A DNA stretch of 64,000 nucleotides from Hymenopus coronatus (GCA_030762935.1 CM060900.1:113711620-113775619), one strand, 5' to 3'; numbered from the stretch's first letter, positions 44,275 through 56,592 are shown. Numbers and translations are program-made. Notes: generated from the letters alone by a model not told the origin.

Positions 44275-44625
44275 GAGCACCTCCTGAGGCCAACTTGCAC
44301 TGACTAATCCTCGTACCCCCAGGGGTCCCGTAGCAATCGAGACAGCTGCCAGGAAGTGGGCCCCAACAACAGGACAGCTTTTCCAAAGCGCAAATTCCGT
44401 CGTCCTGCCGCAACAGACAAAAACGCCATAGTCTGGTCCTTTAATCCTGAAACACGTGATAAAAGTGATGGAGACAGGGAATGAAAAGCAAATTCATTGT
44501 AGTAGCGGAGCATCTCATCGCTTAACGCCACGGGAAAATCAAGAAAACACCCTTGATCAGATTGGCCGACCAAACGGGAAACGAACTCAGGAAATATCGA
44601 ATTGGAGCCTCACATGTTTCCATGG
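44275..44625 (-). mobile_element. SINE-D copy 4
   Basis: Plus-strand words AAATTCCGTCGTCCTGCCGC, GGTCCTTTAATCCTGAAACA, AGACAGGGAATG and ACGGGAAAATCAAGAAAACA align with 23350-23680. The tRNA-like portion at the minus-strand 5' end is degenerate. Confidence 0.55.
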
Positions 44626-45240
44626 AGTCATCTCGTTGCATGAAAAGGCATTGACGTATCTTTATTTTATATTAAAATTGTGCACGAGAACACATTTTTT
44701 GTTTGTTTTTGAGGATTTCTTGATGTCAAAAACAGAACTGCATTAAGCTGTAGCAGAATTACCCTTATTGTGCACATATCTGTGGGAGGGGTATTAGAGT
44801 AGCACTGAAGTCTACTTAAAGATAAAGAAGAAAGAAAGAAAGAGAAAACGTTTGCTCTCACATGAATTTCTGTAATCACTCTTCTAAAACTATCCCTATA
44901 AAAGCTTATTATTTTCTCTACTTCTTGTGAATACATATAAACCTTCATCACACATTTATATTTCATAGTAGGTATAAAAACGTTACAGAAACGTAAAGCA
45001 ACATTCCAATTTTTCAAATTAAATTGAATTAAATGTTATTTATGAACGCTCTTTAACTGCTGTAATTCTCAGCGTCCCATTCTATACTAGGTGTCAAATA
45101 CCACTTAATTTTTCCCAGGGGCCTGTTTATCAGGCATGAGGCTCCTTTACGCGCCGTAAATCTACGAACGGGACTAACGACTTTACTTCCTCCCAAAAGA
45201 TGCCATGTCAAGGATTTTTACGCCCGAAAAAAAAAAACTT
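44626..45240. other. Unassigned stretch
   Basis: Nothing recognised. Confidence 0.3.
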
Positions 45241-45242
45241 CT

Positions 45243-45305
45243 GCGAAGTTTGAACCTGCGACCTTGGGAACCAGAGGCTAGCAGTTTACTCTTAGACCAC
45301 GAAGG
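45243..45305 (-). repeat. tRNA-like SINE head
   Basis: The minus strand reads CTTCGTGGTCTAAGAGTAAA (A box) and CGCAGGTTCAAACTTCGC (B box). Confidence 0.5.
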
Positions 45306-45339
45306 ATGACTATTCAATTCTTTCAAACCGATTTGCTGT

Positions 45340-45600
45340 TTAGAAAGATATTGATATTTGAAAGTTCAAAGAATATCTCGGAAATGGTTAACACTATAAC
45401 ATTATATTTGGCATAAATGATGTGCTCTAACGGGATCTAATTTTTTGTGTCTTAGATTTGTTATCTCTTGCCAAGTATACAAGAGTCATTCAAAAAAGAG
45501 TACTTCACAGACTATTCCCAGAAAATCAAAAGTATACATGTTATTTGTCATGCAAATTCTTATTTATTGCATTTCTAAAAACAAAAAAGAATTGAGAACA
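45340..45600 (-). repeat. LIR family internal fragment
   Basis: GAATATCTCGGAAATGGTTA, GGGATCTAATTTTTTGTGT, AAGAGTCATTCAAAAA, GACTATTCCCAGAAAATC and ATTTGTCATGCAA, in family order. Both ends are missing. Confidence 0.75.
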
Positions 45601-45760
45601 GCATATTAAGGTTGTAGTTTGACAAGTAGGTACTATTAGCAAACAGATTGAACATTATGATGAAAAGCTTATTAAAAATGCGATGGATGTTGGAAAGTGA
45701 GAAATACTATGTTTAATGTGTGAAATAGAATATTAATCAGCTCATTGTTACAAAGTTCAG

Positions 45761-46054
45761 GTGATTGCCTCTAGCAGAGACGTCCAAAATAGGGTCCGCG
45801 GTTACATCGTGCATCGTGATTACCTCCCCGTAATCGGTGGTAATCACCAGCGTCTTTCCTCCCTGTGCACTATTTTGGGAACTTATGAATGTGAGCAACT
45901 GTTCTCACAAATGAACATTTTAAAATCTAAAAGTAGAAGTGTCTTTCACACAGACATTTATGTGAGCTGCTGCGATTGGTTGTGTGACGCTTGCGATATA
46001 ACTCCTGACTTCGATTCCATAATAATGCAAACAATACACGAGGATGAATCTTAA
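45761..46054 (+). pseudogene. hAT transposase C-terminal dimerisation-domain remnant
   Basis: A 97-codon frame. From about residue 36 it reads CTILGTYECEQLFSQMNILK then SKSRSVFHTDIYVSC, ending ITPDFDSIIMQ. hAT transposases and their domesticated relatives (GTF2IRD2/ZBED type) end with ...FGSTYLCEQTFSxMKxxKSKxRSxLTDxHL...L..S...I.PDF..., a dimerisation domain. The match covers the whole motif with conservative changes. The first 35 residues are not recognised and may not belong. The catalytic domain is absent upstream, where only LIR and AT-rich sequence is found. It is most likely a truncated transposon copy; a domesticated gene exon cannot be excluded but has no support here. Confidence 0.75.
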
Positions 46055-46290
46055 AACATGTACAGTGGTGGGTCAAAAGCTAGTTGCATTTGCCGAGAAA
46101 CTTCTGTATGAAATACAAATTTCTTAGTGTGTAGCACAGTCCATTAGCAGATACATTGACATTTGCGAAAATAACGTTTTATGTATTAATTGCAAGTGCT
46201 TCTTTGTAATTAAACATTACTACTGCACAACTTTAGAAATACTTCAGTTTTCTGTCCGGGTACATTTATTTTGCATAGTCGTAGGAAATC
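46055..46290. other. Unassigned AT-rich stretch
   Basis: Nothing recognised. Confidence 0.3.
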
Positions 46291-46291
46291 A

Positions 46292-46570
46292 TGGTCGTCT
46301 GCTTAGCGCGATGATAGCGCGGCTGGTTGCCAAGCGGGAGACCTGGGTTGCCGGCGTGGGGAATTTTCCCTGTCTGGAAGACCTGTCCGGGCCGCACTCA
46401 GCCTCGTGAGGTCCCTGGGGCACCAATTAAGAAGTAGTGGCTCCAGATCGAGGCACTGATCACGTCTCACCCTGCAGCACTGCACCCCATTCATGAAGCC
46501 TTCGGGGAGAGATGGGGGATGCAGCGGCCGGGCGATAGGCCAAGGTCTCTTGTGGGTGGGTTGTCGTAGC
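46292..46570 (+). mobile_element. SINE-C candidate, GC-rich tRNA-derived element
   Basis: GTCTGCTTAGCGCGATGATA (A box) and GAGACCTGGGTTGCCGGC (degenerate B box), followed by a GC-rich body (GACCTGTCCGGGCCGCACTC, GAGGTCCCTGGGGCACC). It is a single copy in this window, so it is identified by structure only. Frames on both strands here are GC-driven. Confidence 0.5.
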
Positions 46571-46987
46571 ACAGAGTTACGTTACATAGGAAATCCCTTG
46601 TTGACTGTGTCCCGCGCAAACAGCGCAGCCGCTGTGCCTGCGTTACGGGATGCATTTCCAGTAGGACTCGCAGCTGAAAGCACTTTTGGCCGCCATTGGC
46701 CTAGGGCAAGGGCTTGATCTTCCAAATATTCCGAAATCGGGTAATGTGCAGTTTGAGGGGATCCACGGAAGTATTAATAATCAACTGGGGCATTGGCCTT
46801 AAATCGCTGCAAATATGAGTTAAATTTAGCATGACCAGATAGGAATTGAGCAAATACAAAGCTCGGCACAAATATTTTGTTATGGAGTCCCAGTTCTCCC
46901 TTAACGTGTTCTTACAGGGTTGTGATCCAGATGTTCTATTGGAGAGTAGTGTGATACTTAATTTTCCTTTTCAGGTACTATAGTATA
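46571..46987. other. Unassigned stretch
   Basis: GC-rich at first, then AT-rich. No gene seen. Confidence 0.3.
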
Positions 46988-47287
46988 CCAGGTAACCCAA
47001 CTGCTCCCTACTTGTCGTGTGCAGACATCCATTCGTGCAGAACAGGGGAACGATTTCAAGTTAAAGCCCGCCATTGGAGAACTGGTGTGAGTGATCTTCG
47101 CTTGACCCGTCTTGCTTATCGCGGAGACGGTGAACGCGTCGCGCTCCTTGCGAGGGGTAAAGCCAAGATTGCTCTAGCTAGTTCTCTGCTGGTAGGTGCT
47201 AACTTGAAATAGCCCCGTTGAGTTCTGCAGCTCTTTGAACACACCAAGAGATATACATGGCAAATACGGGGCAGCTGGTTCACCTAG
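46988..47287. mobile_element. MITE-G copy 3
   Basis: The left arm CCAGGTAACCCAACTGCTCC, CAGACATCCATTCGTGC matches the right arm (reverse complement, from 47287) CTAGGTGAACCAGCTGCCCC, ATATCTCTTGGTGTG. The 300-bp size equals copy 1. TA lies just outside the left end, and TA occurs at 47290-47291 on the right. Confidence 0.7.
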
Positions 47288-48939
47288 CATAAGAGTTCTA
47301 TCGTAGGAAACATCCATTGTGGATCAGTTTGTTTTGCTAGTAGGTTTGCTTTGTCATTTCCGATAGCACCTACCTGTGTGACCGCGAACCCAGGAGATAC
47401 AGGTGTGGAGGCCGAATTGAGCTACTATCCTGTAACAGTGACTATTGGGTTTGTATTGTATCACACTTATCATGTGTTGAGTTAAACGCTGATTGTGGAT
47501 CATTGTATACCTTTGATTTTGATTTTCTGCACCATACTCGTGTTGACTTAATGGCCCAAGATTCAGCGTGATAGACTGAATAATTTGAGTAGAGCTTACG
47601 TTGTCCTATGTGTTCACAAACACAAAATAGAAAGCAAGAAAAACGAATAGCGATTTGCAGTTTACATAAGTAATGGTTTTAAAATTTCTAATAAAATTTG
47701 CAATAATTGCAAATATTTCTATTAGGCTTTGAGGATGATGTGATGATTTTCTAAAATTATGCTCACCAGGAAAATTTCACGATGTTCTTAGGATGGCTGT
47801 CATTTCCTATTTCAGACGCTCGGTAATTGTTTACGTAATAGAACTCACGGTTGACCCTCCTCTGACCTCCCTATCCCTTGACCGACTATAGGTTGTGTGG
47901 TGTGAGGGAAGAATATTGATGGTACTGAAACTTCAACCTGCGTTACCGTATGTTTTTGTTTTTATATAGAATTTTCTGATTAGAATTAACAGTGTATTCA
48001 GGGTTCAACTTAAAAATATTGAACACAATGGCGTTGTGCTTCATTTAAATTTGGTTTTACTAACAAATATATAATTCAAATCAATATGTAAATCATTTGC
48101 ATTTCCGTTCTTTAAAGTACAAAATCAGTCTGGTTAATCTTATAATAATAAAATTAAACCCAAAAAAAATTAAAAATATTTGGAAATTAAGAGAACCCGA
48201 ATCACAGATCCGTTGATCCACTGCAGTATACTTTCATATTTTAGTAAGATGATAATTTAGAAATTGCTGGTGAAACAGTCCCTCTTAGGATTGGCAGACT
48301 CCTCAGTTGTGGCGTAAATGAAATGAGCATCTGCTAGTTCAATATTTGTAAAGTCATTCATTGTGTAAAGGAAAGTTTACAACTGAATCCGTCCCTCGAC
48401 TCCTCACCGTGAATCACATGAATGCAGGCTGACGGTGAGCGAGTGTTAGGAATGTTATACAGGAGCTGCCATTGCGTGATGGATGTAAACACAGCAGAGA
48501 CATAACGCAGGGCTTTCAAAACATATTACACTCCGAAATTTGAGCTTTATTTATGACAGTGCTGTTAGTAAGCAGACTGAATGATATACTTATGTGTTCT
48601 CTATTAAATATCAAATTAGTTGCACTTATAAACCTCCCACTCTGCATATGCACCCTACTATTACATCATATAGATTAGAGCAACCGCTTTACTGTACAAA
48701 AAATACGAATTGAGAGACAATGCATTCTTTTATTAGAAAATACTGAGAAAGCTACTTATAGAGAGTTGTAACCAGTGTTATGCTCAACGATACCAAAGGC
48801 ATTTCCTGCTCTCAGCGCTTCATGATGCTGAAGGGATATGAAATCAATGAAATTTATTGCACACGTGCCGAAGTGTTTCATCTGGTTAACTGTTGGCAGA
48901 CCTTCTAACTGCAAAGTTGTTCTTTTTTTTCTTTTACTA
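47288..48939. other. Unassigned AT-rich stretch
   Basis: No supported gene or repeat. Confidence 0.35.
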
Positions 48940-49765
48940 TCTCTATTTCATACACTATACGGAAGTACTATGTTTCAGTCAAAACTACAATGTGGAGGTT
49001 TCATCGGAATACATGTTTTTGGGCCTCCTGAATCACCACAGAACATGTTTAGAAAAATCCGCGCGTGCACGTGTGTGTGTGCACACAGCAGATCTCAAAA
49101 ACGAAAATGCTATCTGGTATTAGTTCAGCATCTTCCAAAGATGCGATAAGAAGAGTATTAAAAATATGGCACCAAAAGCCCACTCTTTAAATAGAACATG
49201 TTTCGAAGTTTTTCATTTTTTTTAAACAATGGCTATGACGATTTTGATTAAAATAACACATGTTTAACATATTTTCATGAAAAATTAAATGTATATGCGT
49301 ATTTTCAGGGAATAGCCTGTGAAATGCGCTCATTCTGAATGACTTATAGCTTGTAAAGAGTAAAGATAGACAACATTTTATTAATCAAATATGTAGATCT
49401 CTCTGAAGTACACGGTTTATGTGATATCGATGTGTTTTTTGCAGTTCACTATTTCTGACATATTTCTTGTTATTTGTTTGATTTTTCAAAATCTTGTACT
49501 TTTCTCGAATGGAAGGTCATTCGTTTTTTTTTCTCTTCTTGGCCATGCTAATATAATGGAGTTTCAAAGGCAACACCCGTACTTAAAAGTTTTGAATATC
49601 ATTTACTGTATTCCCCATTTCCCACTATGACTAGAAGGAAGTATGTAATGAGCTAATTTCTGCAAAGTTTTGTATCTATTAACATGAAGTAGATAGAAAG
49701 ATAGGCTTTTAAAAATAGCTTCATGAAGCAATGTGCAACTCACCAGACGTTTATAAAATGCCGTT
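48940..49765 (+). repeat. LIR family copy
   Basis: Starts at the palindromic end (CACTATACGGAAGTACTATG). Includes TTTCATCGGAATACATG, CCGCGCGTGCACGTGTGTGT, GGGAATAGCCTGTGAAATG and CACGGTTTATGTGATATCG, ending in the AGATAGAAAGATAGGC region; the extreme terminus is degraded. Confidence 0.8.
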
Positions 49766-51604
49766 GCATCATGTTTGATTTCCGGCTAACCCAAAAATTA
49801 TACATATATTTTTCACATCAATATTCAAGCAAGGTCTGATACAATAAAACATTATACAATACGTTAGTTATACTTAATTTATATAAATTAGTTTTCATAT
49901 GCTGAATTCAACTTTTGGTGTAAAAACTGCATTTCAAGTTTTAGGTTACTTTCCTCATAAAATTGTTTTGTGGAATTTACTATTTGGTGAAAAGTTACAT
50001 TTTTGTTATAAATAACCAAATCTGTAATATAAATAACAAGAATCTCTGTTTAGCAACACTCAAATGAATGAGTGCCGCTGTGAAAATTAGAGATTGGCAA
50101 ACTACTTAAGCACTCTGAACACACTGAGTAGGGGTGCTATTTATTATTTAAACGCAGAAACGTGAAAATTATTAGGAAAATGATGGCGCCCATTCTGCTG
50201 TATCTTTTTATTCTGCATTTGACAAAGCTATCCACAAAGAGCTAAAATTGCCTCAGTTGAGTTATAATTTTATGCTGAGAAAACGAACGACACCTGCTTT
50301 AATACACGGTGGAAGATTTTTTCATATTACTTTTTCAACGAGAGAGAGAGAGCTCATCTTAATGAAAACTTTGAAAATGTTATAAGCATCTTTCTTATAT
50401 ATTTAATAGATATTAATAAAACCATTTCCGAAGAAAGAGAACGCTTCTCCTGCTACGGGCGAGAAGACCTGCGCTGGAGGGGTAAGGTGATGGGTTGTCC
50501 CACAGTAGAATGCGCTCTGAATTTCCAAAGGTGCCCTGGATTGGATTTCGGAAATTTTAGCTTTGACTAGGTTCATTTAATTCCGATAACGATTTCGTGT
50601 ATCTATGAAACGTACACTCTATAAGCTATTATAACCGCAATAACAAATACGATTACAAAAGTATGAACCATATGCTTGAATAACTATCTATGTGAGGATA
50701 ATTACTAATATAAAGCTAGATAGCATAGAAAAACGCTATATTATTCTACTTTAATCATCCAGCGTTACAGAGCGTCATAGGATATTATGTTGCATTACAT
50801 TCTAAATAAGGTACATCATGTAGCATTAGCAGATACACTAGGTTAAGTGAAGTTTTAGTATGAAATGATCAATAACAGCATAGATTAATATAATACTAAT
50901 AGAATACCTGGATGTTATTTAGGATAGAATTATAAAGCTACCAAGAAAACCGACAAAACAATGATTAGAATTAGTATGTAGTGTTGTTAATACACAGTAA
51001 AAAAATAAATACACTCCTACTATGTACAGATAATAGGATTGTGTTAGTGCCACACCAATAGCTTTCAGAAATGACTCAAATTCATTGTAATGAGACATAA
51101 AAGTGAAAATGTTCGTATTAGTTTGCAGTAAAGATAGAATTTGGCTATAGTTGTAATCTTCATTTATAGTAAAGTTACATTTTCTCTGATTGTGTTCTGT
51201 TTCTCCAGATTTACGGTCTTTTGAACACCACTTTCCTTCACCAAACTCAACAATACAAAAAGATTTTGACCTTCTTTTAAAGCGGTTCAGCTTAAAAGGA
51301 AGCATTTCGAAAAATAGTAACTCAATTAAATGTAACAATATTGGTCCCGTTGTGCCTTTGAAGGCATTAAGGGGTCCTTGCAGGTTAAAATTTATAAAAA
51401 AATTACAGTTTATGATTTTTAAGATTATTTCATCCAATTATTTAGGATCGTTTTCTTGTAAACATTATTGTATCGGAGTGAAAATGGGAGAGTTAGGTAG
51501 CGATGTAAGCAAACTTGAGTCGGGGGGGAGGGTTGGTTACTCACTAGAGACTTGTTCTGATATTTCTCACATATTCCCCAAAAGTTCTAGGTATGTTTGC
51601 TATA
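49766..51604. other. Unassigned stretch
   Basis: Opposed frames of 172 (-, 50919-51437) and 141 codons (+, 51190-51615) overlap and show no family motif. Nothing else supported. Confidence 0.35.
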
Positions 51605-51818
51605 CACTTTTTTGATAGTGTTTAACACTCGCTTTTACTACATATGACACCGCAGGTGATGACACTGATGATACATGGAATAAGGATGGAGCACCGATGG
51701 GATGCGATGGCGGGGGAAACCGGAGAACCCGGAGAAAATCCGCCCTGTGGCGCTTTGTCCACCACAAATTCCACTTGCGGTCGCCTGGGATCGAGCCTGG
51801 GCCATCTAGGTGAGAGGT
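51605..51818 (-). mobile_element. SINE-A copy, type I tail, head truncated
   Basis: The minus strand begins CTCTCACCTAGATGGCCC, B box region CAGGCTCGATCCCAGGCG, body GGCGGATTTTCTCCGGGTTC, tail GTGTCATCACCTGCGG and GTGTTAAACACTATC. The A-box part is missing. Confidence 0.85.
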
Positions 51819-52584
51819 ACACATAGCTATGTTAATAAGTTTTTAAATTGTGTATTTTAAGTAATACTGTACACTATTTAAAAAAAAAAAACAAGAATTT
51901 CAGGCCAGTTTTTGTGTGTGAACTTCCTGGCACAGTTTTTTTTTTTCAGTTTCATATTTTTATCATTTAAAATACTGCTTACCCTGCAATTTTTAAGTTA
52001 TCAGGTTTTGGTTTTCACAAACCCTTCCTATGCGGTTATGTTACATATTATGTCACGCTACCAGCTAACCAAAGTATTATAAGAGTGTGTATAATATATT
52101 ATTTCTGCAAAAAGTTCAATGTCACAATTTAATTTCCTAAACCAGTTAATTTAAAGGTACATTTCTTATCAAATTTATTTTTAGCTTAATAGGGAACATA
52201 AAGCTATAATGTTGTTGTTTGAAAATTATGAAAACTGCATCATAAGTGTTTTTTTTTTGTTTTTGTTTTTTTTTTTGTAAAATAGTTTAAATCTTTGTTT
52301 AAAACGCATAATACAATAACGATTTGCATACATGTATCAAACTTGCAACCACACTTATGTGTAAAAACATAAAATGATACTGAAATAAACACGCAGTAGA
52401 ACATTTGATTTTGGAAAATTCACAGAACGTCTCCCTATGGGGCTAGGAGTTTTGGGAGTCTATTTACCTTTTATGTTGTTCTTAAGGTTAACTTTGGTAT
52501 CATTTTGGTAATATTATTATCATCTTAATTGCTATATATTTAATATCTTAGTTATCATTAGTATATCTTGTTAAGCATTAAACT
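51819..52584. other. Unassigned AT-rich stretch
   Basis: T-rich tracts at 51938-51949 and 52248-52277. No gene. Confidence 0.35.
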
Positions 52585-52669
52585 TATTATTTTTATTTTT
52601 ATTATTACTATTATTATTATTATTATTATTTTTATTACTATTATTATTATCATCATCATCATTATTATT
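52585..52669 (+). repeat. (ATT)n/(ATC)n imperfect microsatellite
   Basis: Interrupted TTA/TAT units with a short CATCATCATC block. Confidence 0.9.
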
Positions 52670-52779
52670 CAGGTGAACTCAGTTCTCCTGATAAATTTTG
52701 TTCTAAACCATTTTATCAAGGACTGCACTCCCGAGCGTGTAATCTGAAAGTAACACTTTGTTAAAAACGGATCACTAGT

Positions 52780-53265
52780 GTGCTTAGGTGCATCAAGTTG
52801 CATGTGCCGCTGGAAATTCTGCACTTCTCTTGTGGTTCAGAGATCCTGTGCGCGAAACCTTAAGTTAGCCAGGGGCTTTGTGCATGGTAGACGTGAGGGC
52901 GCTACTTGGCCTTTGAGGGAGGTTGTGGTGGGTGACCACGCGCCGTACACGCTTCTTCTTTTCGCGTCTTCAGCCATCTGGAGACAGTTGGTTAGCGAGA
53001 CCATTCGACCGGAACCCTTGGTTGCCTCAGCCGCCAAAGAATAAGGTGGGTGAAGGAAGGGAAACGTTGGTGGTGGTGTGGGATGGGAAGGAGGCTATCT
53101 TAAATAAATGGTGCCCTGAAGGAGTGGAAAGAGGGCATAAGTGTGCAAGGTACGCCCGATATCGCTCCAAGTTGCGACGACACGCATGCCATTTCTTTTG
53201 TGTATCACTACCACAGCTTGCAACTTCACATAACCGGAAGAATTTCTTATTTGAGTCACTCAGGT
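52780..53265. other. GC-richer segment of unknown nature
   Basis: Contrasts with the AT-rich flanks: GGTGGGTGACCACGCGCCG, GACCATTCGACCGGAACCC. Frames of 88 and 143 codons on the plus strand and 66 and 81 on the minus strand overlap without recognisable motifs. It could be an old processed sequence or an unrecognised retroposon. Confidence 0.35.
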
Positions 53266-53865
53266 TAAGCATTACGATTAAGAAAAATAGAAAATACAGG
53301 GATGCTGGTTCTAGTACGAGGTACCAGTTTTATCGGATATTGTTGTACACCTAATCCCTTTCTGGCTTCACCCACCCACCAACGTCGTCTTGGCTTTTGG
53401 CAACTGCCACTGCTATTTGAGGATGGACAGAAGCGCCAACTGACGTGGCAGCAGGCACTTCCCCTAAGGCAATGAAAACATTGTCTAGAGGACTTCTCAT
53501 TTGAATCCTTATTTACAAACCATCTGTAGGCTTCATTACGTTACATCTGTACATTTGCCTCTCAGTAGAGTTATTGTTTCTCTGAAGGGCAAGGCAATGT
53601 AGAGTTTGATACTAACATCTTACCTCACATTATCGGCTTAAACTATAAACAGGAATAAAGGGAACAAACTACTAAAGATTAATGTGTATGTAAGCTCAGG
53701 GGCTCAAACCTTATTTCCATTAAAACGAAGTAAATTAAGCAGCACACCCCCAAATAATATCCTCTATTTCCTATTTTTAAGCTGCTGTAAATCAATCAAG
53801 GTGCCATAAGTTCTTTAAGCATTGAATACCAGAAAACTGGACTTGGCATTGAATTATTCAGTCTG
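53266..53865. other. Unassigned stretch
   Basis: Nothing recognised. Confidence 0.3.
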
Positions 53866-53869
53866 CCTC

Positions 53870-54055
53870 TATCTTCCCTACTCTTGTCTTACACACGACT
53901 TGTGTGAGGGGGAAAAAGGAAAGAAAACAACCCACATAATTTAATTACAATTTATTGACTTAAAAACCACTGAGGTATGCTTTCTCAAAATAAGTTGAGA
54001 TCTCCTTGTGGTTTATCGAAAAATGCGAGGTAGTTGGGGATTTTTTTACTTCACA
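53870..54055 (+). repeat. SINE-F related fragment
   Basis: CCTTGTGGTTTATCGAAAAA and TGCGAGGTAGTTGGGG match 4448-4480 and 56478-56515. The preceding TTTATTGACTT word also occurs near 4350. The tRNA-like part is missing. Confidence 0.45.
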
Positions 54056-54985
54056 TTGTATTTATCGAACGACTGCCGGGGCGCCGGGCACCGCAGCTTA
54101 TTCTCCTGCCGAAACAGCTATAATATTTCCGCCTCACGCTTTCATAGTTACAGTATTAATATGCAACACCGTGTCATATAAAACGCTGAAATTGTTTGCT
54201 TCTTATCTTCTTATTTTTCATGCGATCATCTATAGTGGGATGTTTCGAAATGGTAAAGTAATATTTTTCTCTGAAGAATCATGGTTCCATTTACCTGGCT
54301 ATATTTTGTCACGAAATAACGCATTTTGATTACCTAGAAACACGATTTTACAACACGAGATTCCATTTTATGACGCAAATATAGGTGTGCATTAAATACA
54401 TAACAGAACCAATATTTTTTAACTAACAATAAATGCAGAGAGATACAGGAATGACTTAATCATACCATTTTTATGAACAGCTGAAAGACCTCAGCCTGGA
54501 TTTTTGGAACAAGACTCTGCTACCGCACACACCACTGATGATGAGTTATGTTATTCAATTTAATTCATTTTTCTTAAATAGGATAATTACAAAATAATCA
54601 TGGCCCTCGCGATCGCCTGATTTAATTGTATACAAGAATTGTTCCTATGGAGAAGTGTGAAAAATGAAATGTATGCAGCAAACCCCACACACTGTTAGAA
54701 CTAAAATAAAACCTCAGATAAGAAATTCACTCAATTTCGGATGTTGAACTCTCGAGTATAACTAAATATTTTCTAACAAGATGCCAGAAATGTGTGTGAA
54801 AGACATCTTCAGCATCTCTTATTGTAAAACGTGTGTATTAGCATTGTACATGTAACAATGACAATGAGAGCGTGAAGCGATTACAAGGTTGTTATACCTT
54901 TTTCGGTAGTAGACCGAGCCGCCGAACAGTCACCCCAGTATGAGGTAAAACAATGTAATTCATGATATCCGTTATTAGCACTATG
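54056..54985. other. Unassigned stretch
   Basis: No supported gene. A 107-codon frame begins at 54006 inside the repeat and has no motif. Confidence 0.35.
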
Positions 54986-54989
54986 CATT

Positions 54990-55845
54990 ACTGTTTGAAA
55001 AAAAAACATTTTAATTTCTCTACACGTACTATGTACATAGTTTATAGACAAGGAACTGTATTCCACCCCCCTACCAAAACGTTATCGAGATTTCACCCGA
55101 AATATATATTTTGGGACTCACTGATTCCAAATAAAGCATTTTTAGAAAAAGGAGGCGGTAGTATGTACCTAATGTGTGAGTGTGTGTCTGTGTGTGTACC
55201 TTTGGACAGCATACTTTAAAAACGAAAAGTCCATTAAATATCAAACTTGGTATTTAAGTTTAGTATCTCCCAAGAATGCGACACGAAGCTTTTCAGGAAA
55301 ATCTCCTTTACATGGAAAAAAATTCGAAAATTGTTATTTTCTCATAAGTGGCTTTAACAATTTTGATGAAAATATTTTAAAGATGAGGATAAACATGCAT
55401 ATTTTGAATTTTCTGGGAATAGCCTTAAGGACCTGTTCATTCTACATGAGTTCTGCTGAATTTTACATAACTGGTAAACCGCAAGAGATAGAACTTACTA
55501 CGCAAAAAATGTACATTTTTTTCGTAGAGTTGTCCATTTCCGAGATATAATCTGTTATTGGTTTCTGTTTTATAATACTTCAAATTTTCTCATACGGGAA
55601 ATTGTCAACTCCTAGGCGTGCAAAGTAAACGAATTTCAATCACATAGCAATTAAATGATTTAACTATCACTTTAGGCTAGTGTACTCCCTTATTTCCCTT
55701 CTACTTACAAGGAATCAAGTAACAAGACCATCTTCTGCTGATGGTTATCTCGATTAGCATGAAGTACATAGAAATATACGCTTTCTAATAATAATTGACT
55801 GGGATAGAGATACGCGAATGGAACACATACTTTTTTTTTTTTTGA
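54990..55845 (+). repeat. LIR family copy
   Basis: Clear palindromic start (ACGTACTATGTACATAGT at about 55024), then GATTTCACCCGAAATATATA, a GTGTGTGTCTGTGTGTG stretch, AAATATCAAACTTGGTATTT, GGGAATAGCCTTAAGGACC, CACTTTAGGCTAGTGTACTC and terminus GCGAATGGAACACATAC followed by T14. Confidence 0.85.
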
Positions 55846-56470
55846 TCGGTTCTACTGTGTCCATTAGTGCTTTATTATTCTTTATATAAACAGTAACTTA
55901 GGATACTAAGGGTATAATACCCTTTAAAAGGATTAGCGCCTTTATCATCGGAATTTGATGCAAAAAATGCACTTGTGGCAACAACGATCACGAATATGTA
56001 GCACAATTTTACTGTGTAAAATATCTTGAGTTATTCTCTGTGGTGGTAGAGTTTGCCACAGAACTGCCGTTCCTTATTTTGTGTACAATAGCCAACCCAA
56101 TCGTGCCATTAGGAATGCCTACAACTCCTGTCCTATAACGGTTTATGTGAAAAAATAATTAACACTGTTTGACCTAAGAGTTGGTCCAACTATGAAACCT
56201 CTTGCTCCTCCTGAAATAAATAAAGTTCCTAGCTCCCTAACAGAAATTGCTTGAATTCTAGTAAAAAACAAAACAAACAAAAACAAAAAAGAGATATTGA
56301 AATATAAATAAAAAACAAACATGCGGTGCAAAAAAACAGGCTGGTAATTTTAAAAAGAAAAATAAAAAATTAAAAAAACAAAACAAAAAAGGGAAAAAAG
56401 AAAAAAAACTGGGACTTGAAGTGCTTACGACATTGTAAGTCGTTGTTGGGTATATCATCCCAAACAAATG
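55846..56470. other. Unassigned A-rich stretch
   Basis: Contains A/AAC-rich low complexity at 56265-56410. No gene. Confidence 0.35.
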
Positions 56471-56474
56471 GCAT

Positions 56475-56592
56475 ATCTTCTTGTGGTTTACCAGAAAATG
56501 CGAGGCGGAGAATTTAAAGTTGTCTTTTCATATCATGGTAGCTCAGTGTAACGGAGACCGAGAGATCTGTGGTTCAAATCCAATAAGCATTG
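56475..56592 (+). repeat. SINE-F related fragment with tRNA-like part
   Basis: CTTGTGGTTTACCAGAAAAT and GCGAGGCGG, then GGTAGCTCAGTGTAACGGAG (A box) and GTGGTTCAAATCCAATAAGC (B box). Confidence 0.55.

Noticed and set aside
46303..46717. Opposed frames of 89 and 74 codons
   Set aside because: GC-rich SINE-like body depletes stops; no protein motif.
50919..51615. Opposed 172- and 141-codon frames
   Set aside because: Overlapping antisense frames in unassigned DNA; neither shows a domain, and the plus frame runs up to a SINE.
51600..51826. Several 60-74 codon frames on both strands
   Set aside because: They lie wholly in a SINE-A copy; the same peptides recur at other SINE-A copies (for example 31179-31394 and 41399-41608).
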